This document shows, one piece after another, positions 26,402 through 39,206 of a stretch of DNA of 64,000 bases. Under the pieces are notes generated by a model. That model saw only the letters and a program-made list of their open reading frames with translations. It searched no databases and was not told the origin of the DNA. How positions within the stretch are numbered: position 1 is the first letter of the stretch; each line of letters opens with the position of its first letter. The position numbers were made by a program, and so were the translations under genes. This stretch comes from Modestobacter versicolor (GTDB lineage Bacteria > Actinomycetota > Actinomycetes > Mycobacteriales > Geodermatophilaceae): contig NZ_JACIBU010000001.1 of assembly GCF_014195485.1 (NCBI RefSeq), positions 2,480,001-2,544,000 of the forward strand, in the 5' to 3' direction.

Positions 26402-27175
26402 CTAGTTGAAGCCGCGGTCGTCCTGCTTCAGCGCGGTGTCGACGGTGAGCGCCGAGGCCAGCACCAGGCTGGCCAGCGGCTCCTCCAGCCGCTGGTGCAC
26501 CTGGACGACGTAGTTGTCCGCGGTGGTGAACACCGTCCGGGCCAGGCCCTCCCACTTCTTGGTGATCCGGGCGATCTCCCGCCCCGACCCGTCGGTGATC
26601 GCGAAGTCCCAGGCCCGCCAGTTCTCCGCCTGGATCGCGCCCAGCAGCTGACCGCCCACGACGAGGTCGAAGCGGATCTTGCCGAACGCGTTGGCCTGCA
26701 CGATCTCCCCGACCGGGGAGCCGTCCGGCCGGGCCACCTGGACGCGCGACTTCACCAGCTTCGCCGGCCGGGTGAGCACCAGCACCGGCCCGGTCGCGTC
26801 GCGCACCTCGAGCCGGTGGGTGAGGAACTGGTCGAAGGAGGACAGCAGCCGCACCGCCTTCTTCACGGTGCTCTGGCCGACCTCGACGACGGCGCCCTGC
26901 TGCTGACCGTTGCCGTCGAACACGGCGTACTCGTTGGTCAGCTCGATCAGCTTGGTCTTCTGGCTGACGACCAGGACCGGCTGCTCCAGCAGCACCGACC
27001 GCGGCCAGCCCCCGCCCTGCGGGAACGCCTGCGGGGCTGCCTGCTGCACGGGTACGGGCGCGGGGGCCGGGGGCTGCTGGACGTGCTCGGTCCACCCCTG
27101 GCCGTCCCACCAGCGGGTGCCGGCGCCGCCGGCGGGGTCGGGGTACCAGCCCGGTGGGGGCGGGGACTGCGTCAT
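26402..27175 (-). CDS. DUF2510 + LURP-one/scramblase-like (tubby-fold) protein
   Basis: A 257-residue protein with two parts. Residues 5-32 (PPPGWYPDPAGGAGTRWWDGQGW) are a DUF2510 motif common at the N-terminus of actinobacterial membrane-associated proteins. After a Pro/Gln linker, residues 60-250 form a LURP-one/phospholipid-scramblase-like barrel (VLVVSQKTKLIELTNEYAVFDGNG; GEIVQANAFGKIRFDLVVGGQ; IARITKKWEGLARTVF; ADNYVVQVHQRLEEPLASL). The ATG at 27175 lies seven bases after a minus-strand TACCGT, so it is probably leaderless. It is divergent from the HD gene with only 42 bp between starts. Function unknown; tubby-like folds often bind phosphoinositides or membranes. Confidence 0.82.
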   Translation of the reverse strand: MTQSPPPPGWYPDPAGGAGTRWWDGQGWTEHVQQPPAPAPVPVQQAAPQAFPQGGGWPRSVLLEQPVLVVSQKTKLIELTNEYAVFDGNGQQQGAVVEVGQSTVKKAVRLLSSFDQFLTHRLEVRDATGPVLVLTRPAKLVKSRVQVARPDGSPVGEIVQANAFGKIRFDLVVGGQLLGAIQAENWRAWDFAITDGSGREIARITKKWEGLARTVFTTADNYVVQVHQRLEEPLASLVLASALTVDTALKQDDRGFN

Positions 27176-27217
27176 GGCCGGGACGGTAGCCGCCGACCCG
27201 CGTGCCAGACTCGCGGC

Positions 27218-27844
27218 GTGGCCGGGGTGGACTTCGAGGACTGGGCGGCGCTGGCCGGTGACTCCCCCACCTCGCGCACCGAGTGGGCAGCCGTCGTCGG
27301 CGCCTGGAGCGAGCCGCACCGCCGCTACCACGACCTCGCGCACCTGGCCGCCGTGCTCGGGCTGGTCGACCAGCTCAGCGACGCCGCGGCCGACCCGACC
27401 GCCGTCCGGCTGGCCGCCTGGTACCACGACGTGGCCTACGACCCGCTGCGCAGCGACAACGAGGAGGCCAGCGCCGCCCGCGCCCGGATCGGCCTGCTCG
27501 GCCTGGTGGACGACGCGACGGTCGACGAGGTGGAGCGGCTGGTGCTGCTCACCGCCGGGCACGCCCCGGAGCCGGACGACGCGAACGGCGCCGTCCTCTG
27601 CGACGCCGACCTGGCCGTGCTGGCGAGCCCGCCGGCGGCCTACGTCGCCTACGCCACGGCGGTCCGCGAGGAGTACGGGCACCTCTCCGACGCCGAGTTC
27701 ACCGCCGGGCGCACCGCCGTCCTGGAGCACCTGCTGGCGCTGCCCGCGCTGTTCCGGACGCCGGCGGCCGCGGCGCGGTGGGCCGAGCCGGCCCGGGCGA
27801 ACCTGACCGCCGAGCTCAGCCTGCTGCGCGCGCGTTCTTCTTGA
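27218..27844 (+). CDS. HD-superfamily metal-dependent hydrolase (COG4339-like)
   Basis: A 208-residue HD-domain protein. Metal ligands are visible as PHRRYHDLAHLAAVL, then LAAWYHDVAYDPLRSDNEEASA and the downstream VLCDADLAVLAS. This order (H...HD...D) matches predicted HD phosphohydrolases of the COG4339 type, whose substrates are mostly unknown. The GTG at 27218 lies six bases after CAGACT (27206-27211), consistent with leaderless expression. Its 3' end overlaps the convergent DUF4031 gene by 29 bp. Confidence 0.82.
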   Translation: MAGVDFEDWAALAGDSPTSRTEWAAVVGAWSEPHRRYHDLAHLAAVLGLVDQLSDAAADPTAVRLAAWYHDVAYDPLRSDNEEASAARARIGLLGLVDDATVDEVERLVLLTAGHAPEPDDANGAVLCDADLAVLASPPAAYVAYATAVREEYGHLSDAEFTAGRTAVLEHLLALPALFRTPAAAARWAEPARANLTAELSLLRARSS

Positions 27845-28091
27845 GCCGCAGCCCGGCGGCCACCAGCCGCCGGAGCAGCTCCCGGGAGCCCACCGGCTCC
27901 GCGCCCGCGGCCACCGCCTCGTCGTAGAGGTCCTCCGGGACGTCGTAGTGGTCGCCCTGGAACGCCCGCCGCGGCATGCCCAGGTGCTCGGCCACGAAGG
28001 CGTGCAGCTCGTCGTAGCCGACGTCGCTGACCAGGTGCGACCAGTTGCGCCCCCGCCAGGGCCACACGGGACTGTCGATCAGCACGGCCAC
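27816..28091 (-). CDS. DUF4031 domain protein
   Basis: A 91-residue protein of the DUF4031 family: VAVLIDSPVWPWRGRNWSHLVSD at the start, ELHAFVAEHLGMPRRAFQGDHYDVP in the middle, and SRELLRRLVAAGLRLKK at the end. It is found beside HD-domain hydrolases in many actinobacteria, as here. The GTG at 28091 leaves only 17 bp to the divergent VOC gene; GTG at 28085 is an alternative. Function unknown. Confidence 0.8.
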   Translation of the reverse strand: MAVLIDSPVWPWRGRNWSHLVSDVGYDELHAFVAEHLGMPRRAFQGDHYDVPEDLYDEAVAAGAEPVGSRELLRRLVAAGLRLKKNARAAG

Positions 28092-28108
28092 CGTGCCAGT
28101 CTCCACGC

Positions 28109-28471
28109 ATGGACGACGTCCACGTGCATGCGTCCCCCGTCCTCCCGGTGGCCGACCTGGACCGGGCACTGGCCCACTACGCGGCCCTCGGCTTCTCGAC
28201 GAGTCGACATGACGACACCTACGGCTTCGCCGCCTGGGCCGGTCTCGAACTCCACCTCGCCGTCGTGCCCGGTCACGATCCACTCCGAACCGCGTCGGCG
28301 GTGTTCCTGCACGTGCCGGACGCCGACGCGGTGGCCGCTCTGCTGGTCGCCACCGGAGTGGGGCGCACGACCTCGCCCGTGGACACGTCCTACGGGATGC
28401 GTGAGGGCGCGCACGTCGACCCGGACGGCAACCTGCTCCGGTTCGGCTCCCCGCTAGCGTCTGGGTCGTGA
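28109..28471 (+). CDS. VOC-family protein (glyoxalase/bleomycin-resistance fold)
   Basis: A 120-residue single-module VOC protein: SPVLPVADLDRALAHYAALGFS at the N-terminus, LHLAVVPG, then AVFLHVPDADAVAALLVATG and VDPDGNLLRFGSP at the C-terminus. This resembles bleomycin-binding rather than glyoxalase enzymes. The ATG at 28109 lies six bases after CAGTCT. Its stop overlaps the next gene (GTGA at 28468-28471). Confidence 0.82.
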   Translation: MDDVHVHASPVLPVADLDRALAHYAALGFSTSRHDDTYGFAAWAGLELHLAVVPGHDPLRTASAVFLHVPDADAVAALLVATGVGRTTSPVDTSYGMREGAHVDPDGNLLRFGSPLASGS

Positions 28472-29463
28472 CCGAGGAGATCCGCTGGGGAGTCGTGGGA
28501 CCGGGCCGCATCGCCGAGAAGGTGGTGGCGGACTTCGCCGTCGTCGAGGGCGCACGGGCGGTGGCCGTCGCGTCGCGCTCGCTGCAGCGCGCGCAGGACT
28601 TCGCCGGCCGGCACGGCATCGAGCGGGCGCACGGCTCGTACGCCGACGTCCTCGCCGACCCCGAGGTCGACGTCCTCTACGTCGCCACCCCGCACCCGCA
28701 GCACCACGCGATCGCCCTCGCCGCCCTGCGCGCGGGCAAGGCGCTGCTGGTCGAGAAGGCCTTCACCGCCACGGTGGCCGGCGCCCGGGAGGTGGCCGAC
28801 CTGTCCCGGGAGACCGGTGTCTTCGCCATGGAGGCGATGTGGACCCGGTTCCAGCCGGCCGTCGTCCGGCTGCGGGAGCTGATCGCCGAGGGCGCCATCG
28901 GCGAGGTGCGCTCGGTGCAGGCCGACCTCGGCGTGCAGCGCGACTTCGACCCCACCGACCGGCTCTTCGCCAAGGAGCTCGGCGGCGGGGCACTGCTCGA
29001 CCTCGGCGTCTACGTCGTCTCCTTCGCCCAGATGCTGCTCGGCGACCCGGACACGGTCACCGCGACCGGCTCGACCTTCGAGACCGGGGTCGACGCCGAG
29101 GTGTCGCTCCTGCTCGGGTACGCGGACGGCCGCTCGGCGACGCTGATGACCTCGCTGCGCAACGCGCTGCCCGGTCAGGCCCGGGTGTTCGGCACGGCGG
29201 GTTGGATCGACGTGCTGCCGCGCTTCCACCACCCGCAGACGATCGTGCTGCACCGGGCCGGCGCCGAGCCCGAGGAGATCACCCTCCCCCAGCTCGGCGG
29301 CGGGTACTCGCACGAGCTCATCGAGGTCACCGAGTGCGTGCGGGCCGGGCGGGGCGAGAGCGCGGTGATGCCGCTGGCCGACACGCTCGCGGTCCAGGAC
29401 GTGCTCGAGCAGGCCTCCGGTCAGCTCGGCGTGACGTTCGCCGAGGACGCCGCCGTCCTCTGA
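28468..29463 (+). CDS. Gfo/Idh/MocA-family oxidoreductase
   Basis: A 331-residue NAD(P)-dependent sugar-type oxidoreductase. The Rossmann segment is RWGVVGPGRIAEKVVADFA; the catalytic-lysine motif appears as LLVEKAFTATVAGAREV (the usual EKP is EKA here, noteworthy but seen in relatives); the substrate-domain motif GGGALLDLGVYVVSFAQM follows. It resembles trans-1,2-dihydrobenzene-1,2-diol dehydrogenase-type members. It is coupled to the VOC gene by GTGA, and a TAGCGT hexamer seven bases before the start offers an internal leaderless promoter. Its 3' end overlaps the convergent DUF72 gene by 43 bp. Substrate unknown. Confidence 0.87.
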   Translation: MTEEIRWGVVGPGRIAEKVVADFAVVEGARAVAVASRSLQRAQDFAGRHGIERAHGSYADVLADPEVDVLYVATPHPQHHAIALAALRAGKALLVEKAFTATVAGAREVADLSRETGVFAMEAMWTRFQPAVVRLRELIAEGAIGEVRSVQADLGVQRDFDPTDRLFAKELGGGALLDLGVYVVSFAQMLLGDPDTVTATGSTFETGVDAEVSLLLGYADGRSATLMTSLRNALPGQARVFGTAGWIDVLPRFHHPQTIVLHRAGAEPEEITLPQLGGGYSHELIEVTECVRAGRGESAVMPLADTLAVQDVLEQASGQLGVTFAEDAAVL

Positions 29464-30263
29464 CGGGGCTTCTTCGGCGGCGGCTTCGGCGGCCAGGCGG
29501 CACCGCTCGCCTCGGCCGCCGTCGGCACCCGGGTGTGCGTGCCGCCGGTGGCGCGCACCGCCTCGGCGAACGTCACGGCGTCGACCGTGGCGGCCCCGCC
29601 GGGGTCGTTGTTGAAGTAGACGAGGACGTCGTCGTCCCCGTAGGTGTCGGCCAGCCGCTGCGCCCACAGCTGCAGCGTCTCGGGTGGGTAGCCCCAGCCC
29701 TGCGCCCCGGTGTGCAGCCGCAGGTAGCCCCACTCCGCGGTGCGCCACAGCGGGGCGACCGGCTGCTCGGCGCGGTCGGCCCAGCAGAGCGCGGCCTGGT
29801 AGCGCTCCAGCAGTGCCCGGACGTCGTCGGTCCACCAGCTCTCGTGCCGCGGCTCGACGGCGACCCGGGTGCCCGCGGGGAACTGGCCCAGGCAGGCGCT
29901 GAGCAGGTCGACGTCGGCCTTGAGGGTGGGCGGCAGCTGCAGCAGGACGACGTCGAGCCGGTCGCCCAACCCGGCCACCCGGTCCATCAGCCGGGCCACG
30001 GGCTCCTCGGGGTCGCGCAGCCGCTTGATGTGGGTGAGGAACCGGCTGCCCTTGACCGCCCACCGGTAGTCCGGCGGGGTGCGCTCCCGCCAGCGCTCGA
30101 AGGTGCTCTTCTCCGGCAGCCGGTAGAAGGCGTTGTTGCTCTCGACGGTCGCGAAGTGCGCAGCGTGGTGCTCCAGCCACAGCCGCTGCGGCATGGCCTC
30201 CGGGTAGAAGCGGCCCCGCCAGTCGCGGTACTGCCAGCCCGACGTCCCGATGATCACCGTCAC
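29421..30263 (-). CDS. DUF72 TIM-barrel protein
   Basis: A 280-residue DUF72 (YecE-like) protein. Signatures: IIGTSGWQYRDWRGRFYPE at the start, TVESNNAFYRLPEKSTFERWRE, FAVKGSRFLTHIKRL-type RWAVKGSRFLTHIKRL, LLQLPPTLKAD, and VYFNNDPGG. The first 235 residues form the barrel; the Pro/Lys-rich tail (PPKPPPKKPRQR) is an extension. Function is unknown for the family. The GTG start at 30263 is 24 bp from the divergent VOC gene. Confidence 0.88.
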   Translation of the reverse strand: MTVIIGTSGWQYRDWRGRFYPEAMPQRLWLEHHAAHFATVESNNAFYRLPEKSTFERWRERTPPDYRWAVKGSRFLTHIKRLRDPEEPVARLMDRVAGLGDRLDVVLLQLPPTLKADVDLLSACLGQFPAGTRVAVEPRHESWWTDDVRALLERYQAALCWADRAEQPVAPLWRTAEWGYLRLHTGAQGWGYPPETLQLWAQRLADTYGDDDVLVYFNNDPGGAATVDAVTFAEAVRATGGTHTRVPTAAEASGAAWPPKPPPKKPRQRTAASSANVTPS

Positions 30264-30287
30264 CCCGGCCGCCTACCCTGCTCGGCC

Positions 30288-30635
30288 ATGGGCGACTCCC
30301 CCGCACGGTTCCTGGACCTCTGCCTGGACGCCGTCGACCACCAGGCGCTGGCCGACTGGTGGTGCGCGGCGATGGGCTACCGGCGCGACCGCGACGGCGG
30401 TGAGTCCGAGCCGGTGCTGATCGTCGACCCCGCCGGGACGGGCCCGAGCATCTGGGTCAACCGCGTGCCCGAGCGCAAGACGGTGAAGAACCGCATGCAC
30501 CACGACGTGGTCGGCGACACCGGCGCGCTGCTCGCGCTGGGCGCCACCCTCCTCCGCCGCCGGGACGACGAGGTGCACTGGGACGTGCTGGCCGACCCCG
30601 AGGGCAACGAGTTCTGCGTCTTCAGCCGGGAGTGA
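30288..30635 (+). CDS. VOC-family protein (glyoxalase-like, Glyoxalase_6 type)
   Basis: A 115-residue protein: FLDLCLDAVDHQALADWWCAAMGY, PVLIVDPAGTGPSIWVNRVPERKTVKNRMHHDVV and DVLADPEGNEFCVFSRE. The NRMHHDVV and EGNEFCVF motifs are typical of the actinobacterial Glyoxalase_6 group. The ATG at 30288 lies eight bases after TACCCT (30274-30279). Substrate unknown. Confidence 0.85.
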   Translation: MGDSPARFLDLCLDAVDHQALADWWCAAMGYRRDRDGGESEPVLIVDPAGTGPSIWVNRVPERKTVKNRMHHDVVGDTGALLALGATLLRRRDDEVHWDVLADPEGNEFCVFSRE

Positions 30636-30750
30636 CCCTCACCGCGGCGATCATGGCGTTGGGGGGGCGACACACCGCGTCACACCGGCGCGCCGTCACC
30701 GCAGCTCCATGATCACCGCAGCGGGAGCCCGAGGGCCCGTGGAACGCCAA

Positions 30751-30784
30751 CAGGGGCGGCCCCGCGAGTGCGGGACCGCCCCTG
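30751..30784. terminator. groEL terminator
   Basis: CAGGGGCGG(C)CCCGC and its complement (one bulge-type mismatch per arm) enclose GAGT, just past the groEL stop on its 3' side. It probably terminates groEL and may also stop VOC read-through. Confidence 0.85.
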
Positions 30785-30832
30785 CCGGGCAGTGCGGGTG
30801 GTGCAGTGCTCAGCTGGCGCCGAGCGGTGGAC

Positions 30833-32936
<2,104 letters not shown>

Positions 32937-33126
32937 GTGTGCTCCCACGTTTCGTGCGTGCGGACGGCCACTCCTGATCGAGGGGCCGGGGTCTTGCTCT
33001 TCCGCCCGTCGATCACGAACGTGGGAGTAGAACCGCGCGGAACGGTACAGGAACTGGTGTCCCAGGTCACTGGTCGGTGTCGCGACTCCCCCGGCGGTGT
33101 GGTACCGGGTGTCGCGCCGGGCGTGT

Positions 33127-34428
33127 CTAGGCGATGAGGCCGGCCTCGCGCAGCGACTTCAGCGACGGCTGCACGTGGTGCGACGGGCCGACGACCGGCA
33201 GCAGCGGGTCGAGGGTCTTGAGCCCCTCACCGGTGTTGAGGACGACGACCTCCTGGGTCGGGTCGAGCCGGCCGTCCTCGACCAGCTGGCGCAGCACCGC
33301 GGTGGTCACCCCGCCGGCGGTCTCGGCGAAGACGCCGGTGGTGCGGGCCAGGTCACGGATCCCGGCGACGATCTCGTCGTCACCGACCCGGCCGACCGAC
33401 CCGCCGGTGCGCCGGATGGCGTCCAGCGCGTAGGGGCCGTCGGCGGGGTTGCCAATGTTCAGCGACTTGGCGATGCCGGTCGGCTTGACCGGCTTGACGA
33501 CGTCCCAGCCGTTGTCGAAGGCGGTGGCGATCGGGTCGCAGCCGGCCGACTGGGCGCCGAAGACCTTCCAGCCGGTGTCCTCGACGATGCCGGCGGCGAC
33601 CAGCTCGCGCCAGGCCTTGTCGACCTTGGTCAGCAGTGAGCCCGACGCCATCGGGATCACGACCTGGGCCGGGATGCGCCAGCCCAGCTGCTCGGCGATC
33701 TCGTAGCCCATCGTCTTCGAGCCCTCGGCGTAGTAGGGCCGGACGTTCTGGTTGACGAAGGCGGTGTCCTCGAACTCGTCGGTCTCGGCGAGCTCGCTGG
33801 TCAGCCGGTTGACGTCGTCGTAGCTGCCGTCGACGGCGATGAGCGCCTGGCCGTAGACGGCCGACTGCACGATCTTGCCCGGCTCCAGGTCGCTGGGCAC
33901 GAAGACGAAGGACGGCAGGCCCATCCGGGCCGCGTGCGCGGCGACGGAGTTGGCCAGGTTGCCCGTCGAGGCGCAGGCGATCTTGGCGTAGCCGAAGCTC
34001 TTCGCCGCGGTCGCGGCGAGGCTGACCACCCGGTCCTTGAAGGAGTGGGTCGGGTTGGCCGAGTCGTCCTTGACCCAGAGGCCGCCGGTCAGGCCGAGCT
34101 CGGCGGCCAGCCGGTCGGCCCGCACGAGCGGGGTCATGCCCGGGTCGAGGGTGACCCGGTCGGCCGGGTCCTGCCCCACCGGGAGCAGGGCGGCGTACCG
34201 CCAGATGTTCTGCGGGCCGGCCTCGATCTGCTGGCGGGTGACCGCACGCATCAGCTCGGGGTCGTAGTCGACCTCGAGCGGGCCGAAGCACTCGGCGCAG
34301 GCGTGCTCGGCGATCAGGCCGAAGGTGGCGCCGCAGTTGCGGCACACCAGGCCCCGTGCCGGGTTCGGCGGGACGGGCCCACCAGCGGTGACGTCTGCCT
34401 GGGCGGAACCGGGAGCGGTCATGGTCAT
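33127..34428 (-). CDS. thrC: Threonine synthase, zinc-ribbon type, stand-alone
   Basis: A 433-residue PLP enzyme that converts O-phosphohomoserine to threonine. Residues 26-50 form a zinc ribbon (C29, C32, C44, C47: [12 protein letters not shown]...CAECFGP). The PLP lysine is K131 in [10 protein letters not shown]. The phosphate-binding loops [17 protein letters not shown] and [11 protein letters not shown] follow. This is the longer class II-like form, not the roughly 360-residue ThrC of hom-thrC-thrB operons, and hom and thrB are not here. Starts at 34428 or 34422 are both ATG. A SAM-I riboswitch fills the leader. A related activity on phosphohomoserine rather than threonine synthesis cannot be excluded. 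Confidence 0.9.
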   Translation of the reverse strand: MTMTAPGSAQADVTAGGPVPPNPARGLVCRNCGATFGLIAEHACAECFGPLEVDYDPELMRAVTRQQIEAGPQNIWRYAALLPVGQDPADRVTLDPGMTPLVRADRLAAELGLTGGLWVKDDSANPTHSFKDRVVSLAATAAKSFGYAKIACASTGNLANSVAAHAARMGLPSFVFVPSDLEPGKIVQSAVYGQALIAVDGSYDDVNRLTSELAETDEFEDTAFVNQNVRPYYAEGSKTMGYEIAEQLGWRIPAQVVIPMASGSLLTKVDKAWRELVAAGIVEDTGWKVFGAQSAGCDPIATAFDNGWDVVKPVKPTGIAKSLNIGNPADGPYALDAIRRTGGSVGRVGDDEIVAGIRDLARTTGVFAETAGGVTTAVLRQLVEDGRLDPTQEVVVLNTGEGLKTLDPLLPVVGPSHHVQPSLKSLREAGLIA

Positions 34429-34441
34429 TCGACGACTACCT

Positions 34442-34569
34442 CCTCATCTTCCCCGCGCCGGGCCGTCGAGCCGCGCGGGACGGAATTGGCACCTCCCGCT
34501 GCGCGTGCGCGCAGGCGGCGGTTGCCGGGGCTTCATCGGGCCGTGTCCCTCTGCCCCTCTGGATGAGTG
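34442..34569 (-). promoter_or_regulatory. SAM-I (S-box) riboswitch in the thrC leader
   Basis: On the minus strand the conserved blocks occur in order: P1 5' strand CTCATC with CAGAGGGGCAGAGGGA, then CGGCCCGATGAAGCCC, CGGCAACC, GGTGCCAATTCC, and P1 3' strand GAAGATGAG. These are the S-box core elements (kink-turn side, SAM pocket GAAGCC/GGCAACC, and GGTGCCAATTCC). The P1 3' strand GATGAG (34448-34443) runs straight into the GGAGG of thrC (GATGAGGAGG), with thrC starting at 34428. There is no room for a terminator, so control is probably translational. Confidence 0.9.
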
Positions 34570-34629
34570 GAACGGCGAGGACTCTACCCGGGGCGCCGGC
34601 CCGCCGGGCCGACCGGCCAGGATGAGGCG

Positions 34630-35451
34630 GTGGCCACCCGCATCGTCTACACCGACCTCGACGGCACGATGGTCGGCCCGCGCGGCTCGTTCTGGCACAC
34701 CGCCGAGCGCGGCCTGACCGCGACGCCGGCCGAGGCGCTGCTCGCCCTGCACCGCTCCGGCGCCGTCCTGGTGCTGGTCAGCGGCCGGACGCACGCGCAG
34801 CTGCTGGAGGCCGCGCGGATCTTCGCCGCCGACGGCGCGATCTCCGAGCTCGGGTCGCTGGTGAGCTGGGCCGGCGGCCGGGAGACCCACCTGCTCACCG
34901 GCGACCTGCCCGCGGAGTTCGCCGGGCGCACCCCGATGTCGGTGATGGCCGAGCTGGGCGTGGTCGAGGAGCTGGTCGCCGCCCACCCGGGCCGGCTGGA
35001 GTGGCACGAGCCCTGGCACACCGCCCACTCGGCCGACGCGCTGCTGCGCGGCCGGGTCGACGCCGCGGCGGTCGACAGCTGGCTGGCCGAGCGCGGCTGG
35101 GGCTGGCTGACCATGAACGACAACGGCGCGGTGCCGGCGACCCCGCGGATGACGCTGGCCGAGGACGCGCTGCCGCCGCACGTCTACCACCTGATGCCGC
35201 GCGGGATCTCCAAGGGCGCGGCGATCAGCTGGGACCTCGCCCGCCGGGGCCTGACCGCCGCGGACGCCGTGGCGGTGGGCGACAGCGTCAGCGACCTGGA
35301 GATGGCCCCCGCCGTCGGCCGGCTCTGGGTCACCGCCAACGGGGCCGCGGTCACCGGCATGGACGAGCGGATCTCCGCCGTCCCCAACGCCGCGGTGACC
35401 GAGGCGGCGATGGGCGAGGGCTGGGCCCAGGCGGTCCTCGCCAGCCTGTGA
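34630..35451 (+). CDS. HAD-superfamily phosphatase (HAD-IIB / mannosyl-3-phosphoglycerate phosphatase-like)
   Basis: A 273-residue HAD hydrolase. Motif I is YTDLDGTMVG (nucleophile Asp and the second Asp), motif II LVLVSGRTHAQL, motif III lysine in PRGISKGAAISWDLA, motif IV AVGDSVSDLEMAP. The large C2-type cap between motifs II and III fits HAD-IIB enzymes such as trehalose-, sucrose- or mannosylglycerate phosphatases. The GTG at 34630 (VATRIVYTD) is preferred; upstream codons to 34567 overlap the riboswitch end and look non-coding. It is divergent from thrC. The substrate is unknown. Confidence 0.82.
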   Translation: MATRIVYTDLDGTMVGPRGSFWHTAERGLTATPAEALLALHRSGAVLVLVSGRTHAQLLEAARIFAADGAISELGSLVSWAGGRETHLLTGDLPAEFAGRTPMSVMAELGVVEELVAAHPGRLEWHEPWHTAHSADALLRGRVDAAAVDSWLAERGWGWLTMNDNGAVPATPRMTLAEDALPPHVYHLMPRGISKGAAISWDLARRGLTAADAVAVGDSVSDLEMAPAVGRLWVTANGAAVTGMDERISAVPNAAVTEAAMGEGWAQAVLASL

Positions 35452-35461
35452 AGGTCCGCCG

Positions 35462-36315
35462 CTAGCTGGTGACGTCCTTGCGGGCGAACTGGCGGAAGGC
35501 GAGCGCGGTGAACAGCGCCGACCAGGCCAGGCCCTGCACGACCCCGCGGAACAGGTCGCCGGAGTCGAACTGGCTCTGCAGCAGGTCGGTCCAGGCGTAG
35601 TTGAACGCGGTGGGGAACCAGTCGCGGATGCCGCCCAGCTGCTCCACCTGCTCGAGCACCGCGAAGACCACCGTGGTGAACACCGCACCGCCGACCGCGG
35701 CGAGCGGCGCGTCGGTCACCGTGGACAGCCAGAACGCCAGGGTGCCGACGACGAGCAGGTGGACGGCGAGGTAACCGACCATCCCGGCCAGCCGGACCAG
35801 CGCCGTCCGCTGCTCCAGCGCGACCCCGAGCGGGGTCTGCACGTCGCCGAAGCCGTAGGCGATCCCGCCGGCCACCACCGCGACCAGGACCAGCAGCACC
35901 ATCGCGCCGACCGACAGCACCAGCGCGGCGAGCCACTTCTGCCGGAGCAGCCGGGACCGCGGCACCGGGGTGGCCAGCGCGTAGCGCAGCGACCCCCACG
36001 AGGCCTCGCTGGCCACGGTGTCGCCGAAGAACAGCGCGAACACGACCACCAGGAAGAAGCCGGTGGTGGCGAAGAGGACGAACAGGGTCAGGTTCAGCCC
36101 GCTCGCCGTCGCGACGTCGACCAGGTTGACCCGGCTGTTCTCCTCCGCCTCCTCCGCGCCGCCCAGCTGCAGCGCCCCGATGAGGATCAGCGGCAGCGCC
36201 GCCATGAGGGCGAGGACGCCGATCGTCCGGCGCCGCTTGAACTGCCGGCGGAGCTCGACGCCCAGCCGCAGCGTCCGCTCCGGCCGGTACCCGGCCGCGG
36301 CTCCGGTCGACGTGC

Positions 36316-36319
<4 letters not shown>
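35462..36319 (-). CDS. ABC transporter permease (ABC-2 type)
   Basis: A 285-residue membrane protein with six predicted helices. The cytoplasmic N-terminus (RTLRLGVELRRQFKRRRTIG) leads into TM1, and the long loop GDTVASEASWGSLRYALATPVPRSRLLRQKWL between TM2 and TM3 is the ABC-2 family coupling helix. The start ATG at 36319 overlaps the stop of the ATPase gene (ATGA), so the two are stoichiometrically coupled. With the fused ATPase it should form an exporter (two permeases, two ATPases). The exported substrate is unknown, possibly a peptide or lipid handled by the fused extracellular hydrolase. Confidence 0.87.
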
Positions 36320-39159
<2,840 letters not shown>

Positions 39160-39206
39160 GGAGGCGGCAACGGACGGGGCCGTGCCGGAGTTCCGCCGGG
39201 GACGGC

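Noticed and set aside
34442..34569. SAM-IV instead of SAM-I riboswitch
   Set aside because: SAM-IV shares part of the core but lacks the GGTGCCAATTCC block and has a different peripheral layout; the blocks seen fit SAM-I better. A covariance-model run should settle this.
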